Both the position numbers and the translations under genes were made by a program. Below, in pieces: positions 11,360 through 20,044 of a stretch of 64,000 bases of DNA (within the stretch, counting starts at the first letter, position 1; the number at the start of each line of letters is the position of its first letter). Origin of the DNA: Prorocentrum cordatum (taxonomy: Eukaryota > Sar > Dinophyceae > Prorocentrales > Prorocentraceae). Location of the stretch: positions 245,141-309,140 of the forward strand of contig CAUYUJ010000847.1 of assembly GCA_963575745.1 (NCBI GenBank). The letters are read 5' to 3'. The notes under the pieces were generated by a model. That model was not told the origin of the DNA, searched no databases, and worked only from the letters and a program-made list of their open reading frames with translations.

Positions 11360-11640
11360 TGACCCCCCCCGCCCTCCTCCTCCCTCTTCCCTTCCCTTCC
11401 CTCCTCCTCTCTTTCCTCGTCCTCCCTCCTCCCTCCCTCCCCTCCTCCCTCTTCCCTTCCTCCCTCATTCCCTCCCCCCTGGTTTCTCCTCTCTTTCCTC
11501 GTCCTCCCTCCTCCCTTCCTCCCTTCCTCCCTCTTCCCTTCCTCCCTCATCCCTTCCCCCCTGGTTCCCCCTCTCTTGCCTCGTCCTCCCTTCCTCCCTC
11601 CCTCCCTTCCTCCCTCGCGCTCGGTCCTAGCAGGGTAGGT
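11360..11640 (+). repeat. CT-rich tract with ~86-bp imperfect repeat
   Basis: A pyrimidine-rich tract in which CCTCTCTTTCCTCGTCCTCC followed by CCCCCCTGGTT recurs twice, about 86 bp apart. No gene is supported. Confidence 0.7.
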
Positions 11641-11664
11641 TGGGCTGAGACAGGCGGCGTCAGG

Positions 11665-11700
11665 TCGGGTTGGGTTGGGGTGGGGCGGGCTTGGTTGGGC
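11665..11700 (+). other. G-quadruplex candidate
   Basis: Five runs of three or four G separated by one or two bases (GGGTTGGGTTGGGGTGGGG then CGGG) fit the standard intramolecular quadruplex pattern. Function is unknown. Confidence 0.45.
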
Positions 11701-12015
11701 AGGATGCCAGCAGTTCTTCCGCCGAGGCCCTCGCAGCACTAGCGGCAGCCTCTGACTTGGAGGACTGATACCTAACCATCGTCACGCTACACGAGCGGAA
11801 GCTTGGACCACTTACTCCGACACAACTCAAGATCACATTGGAATCATGTGGTCTATTGCCCATGAGTCCACGATGACCTACATGGACGATGATCAGGATC
11901 TACGCCGTCATTTCTGCGTCCAGGCGTGGTCATGGTCATCGCTGTCTTTCCCTCCAAGCTGCCTCGTTCCTCCTTTTTCCTCCCCGGCTCCCTCCCCCCC
12001 TCCCCCCTTCGGTGA

Positions 12016-12210
12016 TCTAGAGGTTGACACCAACGCCAACATCGGCGGCTGCCTCAACCGAGAGAACATTATTCTCTTTCGGGTGAGGGTGGTCGTACTC
12101 GAGCTTCTGAGGTGGCCGAGAAATTACCACCGTCACGAAAATCTAGGATCACCTTCCCCCGGTGGAGGCAACCCCCTTTGCTGACGTTGGGTTGGTGCCA
12201 ATTTCCTGGT
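12016..12210. repeat. Diverged fold-back
   Basis: The left arm (about 12022-12102, with GTTGACACCAACGCCAAC and GCCTCAACC) is imperfectly complementary to the right arm (about 12128-12205, with GGTGGAGGC and GACGTTGGGTTGGTGCC). In addition, TGGTCATGGTCATCG near 11930 repeats directly as TGGTCATGATCATCG near 12213. No gene is recognised. Confidence 0.5.
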
Positions 12211-12750
12211 TTGGTCATGATCATCGTTTTCTCTCCCTCCGAGCTTTTTTGTCGTCCCTCATCTGCGCCTTCCTTTCTCCCAGTCAGCGGCCCCAGCGCC
12301 AGACCCGTCTCATGTCTTTGCCCACCAGGGCCAGGCGTGTCTGCCCGAAACCCCAAGCCCGCCAAAACATGAGTGCATGCCAGTTTTTTGCGTTTTTTCC
12401 TCATCACCCAGAGGGTGGGCTTGCGACAGGGACGCGCCCAAAATAGCGACAGGCATGGGGGGGGGAGGGAAAAAGGACGAGGGGATTGAAGGGGACCCTG
12501 GGCCCCCCCTCCCAGCGGCAATCCCTTCCCTCCCCTCCCTCCGTCCCCTTCCCTCCTGCTTTCCTCCTTTTCCTCCTCCTTCCGCTCCCCAATCGCTATT
12601 TTTGCTCAAATTGTTGTTGTCCCCCGGGCAGAAAACGTACACCTCTAGTCCGAGGCCTGACCAGGAGATTTTTGTGAGCTCCTGGGGAGCACGGCCACCT
12701 CGACCATTCCCGCATCAGCTCGTGCGGTGCGGGTAAGCTGAGGCATTCTT

Positions 12751-12773
12751 GACGCTTCGCGTATCCCCACCAG
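12751..12773 (+). promoter_or_regulatory. Candidate trans-splice acceptor (TATCCCCACCAG block)
   Basis: GCTTCGCGTATCCCCACCAG lies two bases upstream of a stacked spliced-leader relict. The same terminal block precedes the relict at 19950 and occurs five more times in the window. Placement fits a 3' acceptor AG used for SL trans-splicing; this role is inferred. Confidence 0.4.
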
Positions 12774-12774
12774 T

Positions 12775-12815
12775 TCCGTAGCCTCTGGCTCAAGTCCCTC
12801 TGGCTCAAGCCGTCT
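12775..12815 (+). other. Stacked, degenerate spliced-leader relicts
   Basis: TCCGTAGCC then TCTGGCTCAAG is a slightly shortened copy of the 22-nt dinoflagellate SL. It is followed directly by a 15-nt unit ending CTCTGGCTCAAG and a weaker third unit. This is the pattern known for processed cDNAs re-integrated after SL trans-splicing, where each new SL joins at the AG inside CCGTAG of the older one. It marks the downstream gene as retro-recycled. Confidence 0.75.
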
Positions 12816-12981
12816 CTGGGCCCTGGCCCCTCGGCCGGGTCTCCCAGCCCAAGGGGGTATCCCCTAGGAGTTTGCGGGCCGCGCGCTGCCCCTGGGCCGC
12901 GCTTCGGCCATATCAGACTCCCTGGATTACACCTCCCCCAGCGGCGCGGCGCGGCAGCCAGCCTGCCAGGTCAGGCTTAGC

Positions 12982-13431
12982 ATGGATGGGAACCCGATCG
13001 GTGACAGATCTAGGATTCCTGGGAACACTGCGGGTGAAGATGGAAGTCTAGTCGAGGGCCAGGGGGCCCACGTACTGGCTGGTTCAAGCCCTCCTCCCCC
13101 AGGATCACAGGATACCATCCCTCCAGGGCAGCCGTCGCCCCTCGCTCCTTGGGGCCCTCCGGGCTCGACCGGTCCGATCGCGTCCGAGGATCCCTTGATC
13201 GCGCCCGTCAACTCAGCAGACACACGAGAACAATCGGCCTTCAGCCGGACGGAAGTTGAGGGTGCCACGGTGAGCGCCGCGAGACACAGTGACATTGCGA
13301 CCTTCAGTCGCTTCCCTGAGTTTGATATTGACAGCAATGACTCTTTCCCGCCAGATCTGTTTTCCCTCTCTTACCCCGACGCTTCCTCTGCCCCTGGCTG
13401 GGCGTCCAATCTTCTTCTCTCCTGGCGGTGA
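12982..13431 (+). pseudogene. Unknown protein, N-terminal segment (frame 1)
   Basis: The first long frame after the stacked SL relict starts with ATG at 12982 and encodes ~149 residues rich in Pro, Ser, Gly and acidic residues, with no known domain. The main frame that follows is shifted by one base and overlaps from 13289. The most natural reading is one protein with a frameshift near 13400, since composition is continuous from SYPDASSAPGW here into FSPGGEGQDW in the next frame. An intron cannot be excluded. Function is unknown. Confidence 0.45.
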
Positions 13432-14566
13432 AGGGCAGGACTGGATCGCGCGCGGCGATGCCAGGACCACGGGGGGCCTTGGCCCCTTTCCTGATGAAGA
13501 GCATCCCCCGAGAGCCTCAGGCCCATTTGGGCCGCGCAGGAGCTCCCGCCAGAGAGGCGCTCTCGAAGATCGGCCCAGGGGCTTGACCGACGAGGGTGGA
13601 TGGCCTATGCTTGAGGCTGCCCAGGGGGGGGACTGCGGTGATGATGGGTGGGTGGACGGACCGCCGTCCGCTCACGTCCCCGATCCACATCCCATTGGCT
13701 CACGCCCCCACTCCACCGACCGCCCTCCCTTGGACGCTTCAATACAGAGAGGAGCAGCCTTCAGCTGCGAAGGGGCCGATCCTTTGACCGTGGAGGCCGT
13801 CGTCCCGGTCGCGCAGCCGACCCCTCCCAATGATGTGAGCCGACGTCAAGACGGCTCCCGCCTTCCGCCCGCCGCCACCCCCGGGCACGACAGTGTTGTG
13901 CACGCAGAAGACGGGCCTTCAGCCCGGGTAGCGCCGTGCGAGACAGCAGGAGTGGACGAGCCTGTAGCTCGGGATTCTTTAAATGGACAGATGGACGTTG
14001 ACGGCGGCACGGCTGCCAATCAGCGCCCCGGTCATCCCGGCAATCCCGATGACTCCCGTCCTTCATCCGCCCCCCAAGCTGGCAGTCACAGACGGGGCGA
14101 GCCTTCAGCTCGGGAATCGCAGGCGGGACGAGCCTTCAGCTCGAGTCTCCAAGGCGTATCTGACAGTTACACGAGGGGCGAGCTTTCAGCTCGAGAACCA
14201 GAGGCGATGCCCATGGATGCCGAGAGGGCCGCAGAGACTGCGGCCATGAGTGGCGGCGGCATTGAGCCCCCAGCCATCCCTGGTGAAGCAACTCAGGGCC
14301 CCCCTCATCAGGCGGGGCCCCAGGCCAGCGGAGGGCGTGCGGCCGACACCGCCGACGTAGTCATGGAAGCGCCAGGCCCCGCAACGGGGCCGACCCAGAG
14401 AGGGCGCGTCGAGGATGGTGCGGCTGGCGCAGCCGGCGCTACAGGCGATCAAGGTGGCTGCCGCCGCGACACCGCCGCTTCCCTCCCTGGAGACATGGGC
14501 GCCACGACGGCAGTAGCACCCAGCCCCATGTCGTTGACCTCACCGATGGGACTGGCCCTCAGCCAG
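13235..14566 (+). repeat. Cluster of nine CTTCA-type loop hairpins (coding part)
   Basis: Perfect 4-5 bp stems closed by C-G flank a five-base loop. With loop CTTCA: 13235-13247 (stem CGGC), 13297-13311 (GCGAC), 13754-13768 (GCAGC), 13912-13926 (CGGGC), 14098-14112 and 14129-14143 (CGAGC). With variant loops: 13957-13971 (CTGTA), 14179-14193 (TTTCA), 14552-14566 (CCTCA, stem CTGGC). Different stems around a near-constant loop argue for a structural constraint or a mobile hairpin rather than a protein motif. Confidence 0.75.
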
Positions 14567-16438
14567 GAAGAAATGAGCAGGAAACGGTTGGGGATGGACG
14601 CGACGAGCATACTGAATGCTGCGCTCGACAGGGGCTACAGAGCGGCGCGTCTCGCTACAGACAGCGCCGAAACGAGCGGCCACGGCCGATCCTCCCTGGT
14701 AGCGACGACGGCTGTATCCACGGGTCGACCCCACACGTCCGACGCCAGCAGGGTCCCATCTGACCGTGCCCACGAAGTGGGCTTCCCGGTCGATCTGATC
14801 GATCGCATCGGACCTCCGATCGTCGTCGCTGGACCGCCCTGCCTCTCCCTCTCCTCGCCTACCCGCTCCCCTCCCATCCACTCCTCTCCTGGCCCCCCCC
14901 CTGGGTTAGAACATCCAGACGCCATTCCGGGCGGTAGTGGCCATGGCCGCGAAGACCCGTCCCAAGGGGTGGGCCGTGGGCCCCTCATCAGGACTGCCAG
15001 CGGTTCTCCGGTCGCGTTGAGGCGTGCGGCTCCCAGAACGCCCAGTGCGCCGATTCCACTCCCTTTCCCTTCTCCAGACCTAGCCCTGGAGGGGGAACTT
15101 CGGATGGCGAGCCAGGATGCCCCCACTGACGCGGAGGATGGCACCAGCCAGACCCATAGAGAGAGGGTGCAGTACGCAACCGACCTGCATGCTCGATGCA
15201 TGGACGCCGCTGGACACACGAACGCAGACTGGGCAGTCAGTCGGGAGACTGATGGACCCATGTCTGGGCCGCGCGTTGCTGGCCCTAGGGTCGCAGGCAG
15301 GGGAGGCACCATGAATGCCCTCCGTCGCCACCTAGTGCGCCTTGACGGCCCCGGGCGTGAAATCCCCGACCGAGGGGCACCTATAACCGCCGACCAAGCC
15401 AGTAACCTGGAGCTCCTCGCCCACCACGCGTGGAGGGGGCATCGCCCTGGTCATCCTAGTATACGGGAAGGCAGCCCCCTGCGAGCGGTCCCAAACGACG
15501 CTCTCCTCCCCGGGTTCGGATCTCAGCGAGCCACCTCGGCGCCAGCCCTCGCCATCATGAACCTCTCCTGGCTGGTCTGGTCAGTCGCAGGCGGAGACCA
15601 CGAAGGACGCCTAGGGGGTACTCAACCTGATCCGACGCAGGTGCTAGCCTTCCGCTTCGCGAGTGTCACTCATGACCCGTGTGTAAGGTTGGAAATACTG
15701 GGCGCGGACGATCCCTCCGTGGTGGAAATGCAACTAGCACGTCTCGAGTACGCCGTCATGACGACCGCAGCGCACCATTGCGACATCGGGATGGAGCCTC
15801 CGAGTGGATACGACACGGGCAACATGCTCTCGCCCACCAGGCCTCCCCGTGATGCTGTGCCACTGCGCAGCAGCGGCCCCGACCGGCCAGACGGCGCCCG
15901 AGACCCCGTGGACGACGAGGCCAGGGCGTGCGCGTACAGAGTCCTAATCCACGAGCGCAGGCAAAACATTGTTCACTTTCCGGGCCACAGGGACATCAGA
16001 CATTGGGCCACCAGGAGGGGCAATCTCGAACGGGTTGGCGACGACGTACACTCGAGACAACAATCAGGTAGAGGCCCCGTGCCATGGGCAGAGCCAGCTC
16101 TAACAGGAGTAACGGCCAGCACAACTGGAATCCCAGGGGTGCCGATCCAAGGTGGCGACAGAAATGACAATGCGTGGCCCTGGTCCACCGCGGCGCACCG
16201 CCTGCTGCTACGGGATTTCTTTTGCCCGACTCAACGGTGCGACTTCTGCGGATCGTGGATGCTTCGAGGCCCGGTGGGCCGACGTTGCATCACCTGCCAG
16301 AGGTTGGCCAACCCGTGGAGCTACAGCGAAGGCGAGCAGCAGTCGGGCGACCCCCACCAGGTTCACCCCCGCGCGGAAACGGGCCAGCCACTCAACAGGG
16401 ACGCCCTCGACTTCCTTGATAGCACCCTGCAACTTTAG
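13289..16438 (+). CDS. Large unknown protein with C-terminal zinc-ribbon-like motif
   Basis: A 3.15-kb open frame encodes up to 1049 residues; the first ~40 are probably out of frame with the true N-terminus at 12982. The N-terminal two thirds are low complexity (Gly, Ala, Pro, Arg, Asp) with short repeats such as EPSARES and ELSAREPE that coincide with DNA hairpins carrying a CTTCA-type loop. The last 350 residues are more ordered and include CDFC followed about 17 residues later by CITC, a possible zinc ribbon. I recognise no family. The frame ends at TAG 16436-16438, but the same frame stays open from 16439, so this stop may be a nonsense mutation. SL relicts upstream suggest a retro-recycled mRNA. 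Confidence 0.5.
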   Translation: MTLRPSVASLSLILTAMTLSRQICFPSLTPTLPLPLAGRPIFFSPGGEGQDWIARGDARTTGGLGPFPDEEHPPRASGPFGPRRSSRQRGALEDRPRGLTDEGGWPMLEAAQGGDCGDDGWVDGPPSAHVPDPHPIGSRPHSTDRPPLDASIQRGAAFSCEGADPLTVEAVVPVAQPTPPNDVSRRQDGSRLPPAATPGHDSVVHAEDGPSARVAPCETAGVDEPVARDSLNGQMDVDGGTAANQRPGHPGNPDDSRPSSAPQAGSHRRGEPSARESQAGRAFSSSLQGVSDSYTRGELSAREPEAMPMDAERAAETAAMSGGGIEPPAIPGEATQGPPHQAGPQASGGRAADTADVVMEAPGPATGPTQRGRVEDGAAGAAGATGDQGGCRRDTAASLPGDMGATTAVAPSPMSLTSPMGLALSQEEMSRKRLGMDATSILNAALDRGYRAARLATDSAETSGHGRSSLVATTAVSTGRPHTSDASRVPSDRAHEVGFPVDLIDRIGPPIVVAGPPCLSLSSPTRSPPIHSSPGPPPGLEHPDAIPGGSGHGREDPSQGVGRGPLIRTASGSPVALRRAAPRTPSAPIPLPFPSPDLALEGELRMASQDAPTDAEDGTSQTHRERVQYATDLHARCMDAAGHTNADWAVSRETDGPMSGPRVAGPRVAGRGGTMNALRRHLVRLDGPGREIPDRGAPITADQASNLELLAHHAWRGHRPGHPSIREGSPLRAVPNDALLPGFGSQRATSAPALAIMNLSWLVWSVAGGDHEGRLGGTQPDPTQVLAFRFASVTHDPCVRLEILGADDPSVVEMQLARLEYAVMTTAAHHCDIGMEPPSGYDTGNMLSPTRPPRDAVPLRSSGPDRPDGARDPVDDEARACAYRVLIHERRQNIVHFPGHRDIRHWATRRGNLERVGDDVHSRQQSGRGPVPWAEPALTGVTASTTGIPGVPIQGGDRNDNAWPWSTAAHRLLLRDFFCPTQRCDFCGSWMLRGPVGRRCITCQRLANPWSYSEGEQQSGDPHQVHPRAETGQPLNRDALDFLDSTLQL
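14227..14385 (+). repeat. Two longer perfect hairpins in the unknown gene
   Basis: GGCCGCAG-AGA-CTGCGGCC at 14227-14245 has an 8-bp stem. GGCCCCG-CAA-CGGGGCC at about 14369-14385 has a 7-bp stem. Both have three-base loops. They lie in the same reading frame as the CTTCA-type hairpins and suggest that the segment is unusually hairpin-dense. Confidence 0.6.
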
Positions 16439-16453
16439 CTGGTCAGGGCCGGC

Positions 16454-17290
16454 ATGCGATGCGCCCCCTTTCCAGCTCAGCCGTGCCCCGCGGATTTTAC
16501 CCCGACCTGGCTCGCGGGCGAGCTTCTGGGAGCCTGGAGGCACATGGCGTCCCAACCCGACACCTGGGCCAACAGCGGCTTCACCGACAGAGCGGACCTT
16601 GGAGATGAGATGCAACTGCGCCCAGCAGTGGCCACCCTTGCGCTGCTTTGCTCCGCGCCAGAGTCCTGGGCCCTTGAGGCCTGCTTAGGAGTACGCCGAG
16701 TCCTTAGGACGTGCTCCGATGGGCGGCTTGGCGGTTGGTTCCCACCGCAGCTCTATCGCGAAGATCCAATCGAGCACCCACCACCGCACTGGAGGGGTCC
16801 CCCAATGAACAGGCCAACCACGACGATCACCATAGGGCAGAACACATTTGTGGACCTGGATGATCTGAGCTGGCTGAACAACACCATTGGCGGCGACTAC
16901 CTCGACCAGGCAATGAGCGATACCCGAAACGACGTAGACCTGAGTAGGCGCTGGTGGCACGCCAGAGACAGCCCCCGCGCTCAGGCAGCTGAGGTCATGA
17001 GAGGTGCGCTACAGGCCTCAGCCCGCACCGATCGGCGCCCGCTACATGCCCAAATGGGACAAGGACCCCCCCTGGGAAACCTCGTTGCAGATGCCGTCGT
17101 CCGACGCTTAGGTGCAGACAGCTGGGTTCGAGATCACGCGCGCACGGACCGACTCAGTGGCGGAGGCGCTCCCATGGACGTGGGCGCCGCGGAGATACGC
17201 CCGCCAAGCGCATCACCTGACACCAAGTGGACTTGGGTGGAGTATTCTGCGCCCTTTGGTCGGCCTACACAAAAGGCATCCGGGTCCCTG
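16454..17290 (+). pseudogene. Unknown protein, continuation after in-frame stop
   Basis: In the same frame as the 13289-16438 segment, translation stays open after its TAG for another ~280 credible residues (Trp-rich, with FVDLDDLSWLNN and RRWWHARDS). The ATG at 16454 may be only an internal Met. Sense moves to another frame near 17265, so a second break follows. The frame formally continues to 17833 but looks out of phase after ~17290. No domain is recognised. Confidence 0.4.
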
Positions 17291-17652
17291 GGTGCCAGGA
17301 TCCCAAGTCAGACCCGAAGCTGCACACGGACGAGAACATCAACAAGTTCTTGGATGACTGGAAGCGCTGTGGATACGATGCCTACGCGATGGACAAGAAG
17401 TATAACTTCCGCATCGACTGGGCAACGGCGCGGCCCGAATACATGCGCCACACCAGGACCGACGGCACGGGCAAGGGCAGCCACCAGCAGAGCAGCTGGT
17501 ATGACCGGGCTGGGAGCTCCTGGGACGCCTGGGACAACTGGCAGAGTGGCTGGTGCTCTGGCTGGCACGACGAGCAGTGGCAGTCAGGAGGCAAGCGTGG
17601 TGGCGGCAGGCCAGACGATCGTGGCGAGAAGAGACAACGGTGGGGCGACTGA
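17227..17652 (+). pseudogene. Unknown protein, C-terminal segment
   Basis: The likely C-terminus reads LHTDENINKFLDDWKRC and KKYNFRIDWATARPEYM, then a Trp/Gly/Ser-rich tail ending RGEKRQRWGD at TGA 17650-17652. It lies one frame away from the preceding segment, with the shift near 17265. The tail resembles an RNA-binding low-complexity tail in composition only. After the stop the DNA becomes non-coding but keeps the CTTCA-loop hairpins. Confidence 0.4.
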
Positions 17653-19165
17653 GCCCCCCCCATCCCCAAGAGATTCAGGTGCAGCGTCCGATTTCCACAC
17701 TCTGTGCAGCCTTCAGCTGCCTCCCTGGGTTACGTTTCATATACTCGTGTGGCGGCCTTCAGCCGCCCTCCCTGGTACACGCACTTCCTGCCTTTGGACC
17801 CAAGTGTGTTTACCAGCAACACCGTCTGCATGACTGCGCTGGGGCGTGTTGCGTGCAGGCCATAGTTGGCCCCAGGCCCCGCTGTAGTTGTTTTGACCTC
17901 TGGCCCTGTCGGACTTCGCCCCCCGGCCTCGCGGCTCTGTGACCGACGCAAAGATGGCTTCGCCTCGTCACTGTCCAGAACCGCACTCTCACTCCCTGGG
18001 TTTCTTTAAGGTACAGCGGCCTTCAGCTGCTCTTCTCTGCTATTCCCTGGGAGCGACCTTGGGCGGGTGGCGCCCCGACAGCGAGCGGGTTTCGAACGCA
18101 TGACCAGATGGTGCACTTCTGAGCCGTTGAGGTACGCCTCCGGCACGGTGGCGTGGTGTGCCCACCCGTAAGGACGTTGTCGCCGCGCCCGGACGCAGGG
18201 ACGCAGTTGCGCACCCACTTGCGCGCACCGGCCACAGTGTTGCCGCGGGTGGTCAGCGGACTGAGCCTATACCTGTGCCAAGTGCGTGCGCCTGCGTCCT
18301 TTGTTGGCCGCCAGTTCCTGTTGCCCGGACTGGCATCATCCCATCGTCGCTCCCCCGCTCTACATGGATGAGCGGCCCTTAGCTCCCTGGGCTTCTTCGT
18401 GACCACTGGCTGTTGCTTCGGCTGCAGCTGGTAAGCGGCAGCGCAGCTTTCCCAGAGCGCCATCTTCTTACACTTCACTCTGGTACGCCAGGGTACCAAG
18501 GATAGGCGTGGCTCTGTGTATGCTTGTCACGTTAGATGCTCCCTGGTACGCGTTCCTGCTCTTATCTTTGCTTGCTAGTCGCCTGCGACTTGTGCCTGGT
18601 AGAAGATTGGGACAGTTGTACCTTCCGCATAGCGTCACATCATGTTACCTGATGGCTCGCTTGCGAACGCATCTCTGTTCGAGGTTGTCTTCCCGGGCCT
18701 GACGTGCCTTGTTCGGTTACAGACACCACGAATTTCGCGCCATTTTGGCTGCGTTGGTGCGTACTCTGAAGCTGCGACGGTTCGCTGGCGCTGTCAGAGT
18801 CCAACCTCTCCCTACGGTATGCAGTCAGGCGACAGCTTGCGCGTCTCTCGGACGCTTCTGCTTGAGCATGGTTCAGACACCCTGGGACCCTATGGTACGC
18901 CATTCGCTGCGCCGAGGTTTGCAGACTCCCTACTGTTCAGATAGTGTACCCAAGCGGCGTACTGCTTGGCCATGGCCTCAGACACCTTGGGGTTATTTGC
19001 ATCGCGCCATTTTGGCAGCGTAGTTACAGACTCCCTGGGTGCAGGTCCCTGGGCGTCAGACACCCTGGGTTGCAGCGCCCTTGCGCCCGCCGCCCCGGCG
19101 CCGGCCGCGGCCCGCGCGCGCGTCCGGCCAATTTGTTTCGGCCGCAGCCCGACCGTTACTCGCCG
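17653..19165. other. Non-coding spacer with CCCTGG and GGTACGCC motifs
   Basis: No reading frame is convincing. Short words recur: CTCCCTGG (17720, 17766, 17993, 18539, 19030 and others), CAGACACC followed by a CTGGG variant, and GGTACGCC (18130, 18482, 18894). CGCGCCATTTTGGC occurs twice, at 18737-18750 and 19004-19016. The region could be a long 3' UTR or a decayed tandem repeat. A tRNA-like TTCGAAACC near 18090 on the reverse strand does not fold as a tRNA. Confidence 0.5.
17706..18031 (+). repeat. Three CTTCA-loop hairpins downstream of the gene
   Basis: GCAGC-CTTCA-GCTGC lies at 17706-17720, GGCGGC-CTTCA-GCCGCC at 17751-17767, and AGCGGC-CTTCA-GCTGCT (one G-T wobble) at 18015-18031. The first two are followed immediately by CTCCCTGG, and the third by CTATTCCCTGGG a few bases later. 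They are the same family as in the gene body but lie in apparently non-coding DNA. Confidence 0.75.
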
Positions 19166-19214
19166 CCGCTGGCGCCTTCGCCCGCGGCTGTATAAAAAAA
19201 AGTATCCCCACCAG
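19166..19214 (+). promoter_or_regulatory. TATCCCCACCAG block with TATA-like run
   Basis: CTTCGCCCGCGGCTG is followed by TATAAAAAAAAG and TATCCCCACCAG. This is one of seven related blocks. Dinoflagellate promoters usually lack a TATA box, so the TATAAAAA run may reflect only the A-rich centre of the block. Confidence 0.4.
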
Positions 19215-19837
19215 TTGTCCCTGGTTCAGTTTGGCGTACTTCAGGAGGCAGCCTTACCACCAGTGCAGCTCCCCTTCCTCCTCTACCCCGCTGGCGATGC
19301 TCACCGCGCCGGCTGGTTCCGCCCCCTCACTCTGAGGCTTGGCGCCATGCCGCTACGCTCTGCGTGGCTCACAGTCGTTCGGCTTCCCCCTGCACTGTTG
19401 GGTGGACTGGCGGGTGTTGATATCGCCACGGAGTGGTTCAGCCTTCCGCAGCAGCTGCAGCACCCCAGGCTCACCATCAGCTTTCAGCAAGTTGCGTTGC
19501 ACCACGGTCCGCGACAGCTCAGCCCCCCTGGCTAGCACACGTCGTCATTGGCGTTTGGAGCCTGGCTCCCCACCGGCGACTCGCTCCACGGGCCTCGCGC
19601 TTGCCCCCACTCAGACCGGCGGACTCGGTTACTCTGATTCACGCTGATACTGTGTGGGCTGTGCCTATGGCAGGCACCGAATTCCTCGACATTTTGTCCT
19701 GTGCGCGTGCTGGAGCTCCCAGGATGCCGCCCGCCGTCAGCTCCCCTTTCAGCTTCGCGGCTGCTTTGTGAGTGGGCTGGCCGGCTTGTGCCTTCTGTAG
19801 CTAATTCGGCTTGCCCGTTTGCCCGGACTCCCTGCCC

Positions 19838-19947
19838 GCCGCCTGCCTCTTCGCTTGCGGCCGCGACCGAAAAACGTATCCACACCAGCCCTGCTCGCCG
19901 CCTGCGCTCTTCGCTTGCGGCCGCGACCAAAAAAGTATCCCCACCAG
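19838..19947 (+). promoter_or_regulatory. Tandem pair of 60-bp TATCCCCACCAG blocks
   Basis: CTCTTCGCTTGCGGCCGCGACC, an A-run, then GTATCCACACCAG occurs first and is repeated exactly 60 bp later ending GTATCCCCACCAG at 19947. The second copy ends two bases before a full-length SL relict at 19950. I infer duplicated trans-splice acceptors. A 58-bp tandem pair of the same family lies at 30537-30645. Confidence 0.5.
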
Positions 19948-19949
19948 CC

Positions 19950-19999
19950 TCCGTAGCCATTTTGGCTCAAGCCACTGGCTCAAGCCGCTCTGGCTCGAG
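19950..19999 (+). other. Stacked spliced-leader relicts, graded decay
   Basis: A perfect 22-nt SL (TCCGTAG then CCATTTTGGCTCAAG) occupies 19950-19971. It is followed by CCACTGGCTCAAG (19972-19984, two bases short) and CCGCTCTGGCTCGAG (19985-19999, with four substitutions that are all transitions). The copies become more degenerate downstream, as expected if the innermost is oldest. This identifies the following transcript as recycled through cDNA more than once. Confidence 0.85.
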
Positions 20000-20044
20000 C
20001 CTAGAGCAGCAGGGCGCTCTCGCGGTGGCCGCGGCGGCCGCTAT

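Noticed and set aside
11846-11960. TYMDDDQDL resembling an RT YMDD box
   Set aside because: No other RT motif lies in the frame or nearby, and the segment belongs to a repeat-rich non-coding region.
18075-18150. Reverse-strand tRNA-like sequence with GTTCGAAACC
   Set aside because: The B-box resembles a tRNA but the T stem and acceptor do not pair and the anticodon loop has the wrong size.
19191-19202. Canonical TATA box
   Set aside because: TATAAAAA is part of the A-rich centre of a repeated block, and other members of the block lack TATA.
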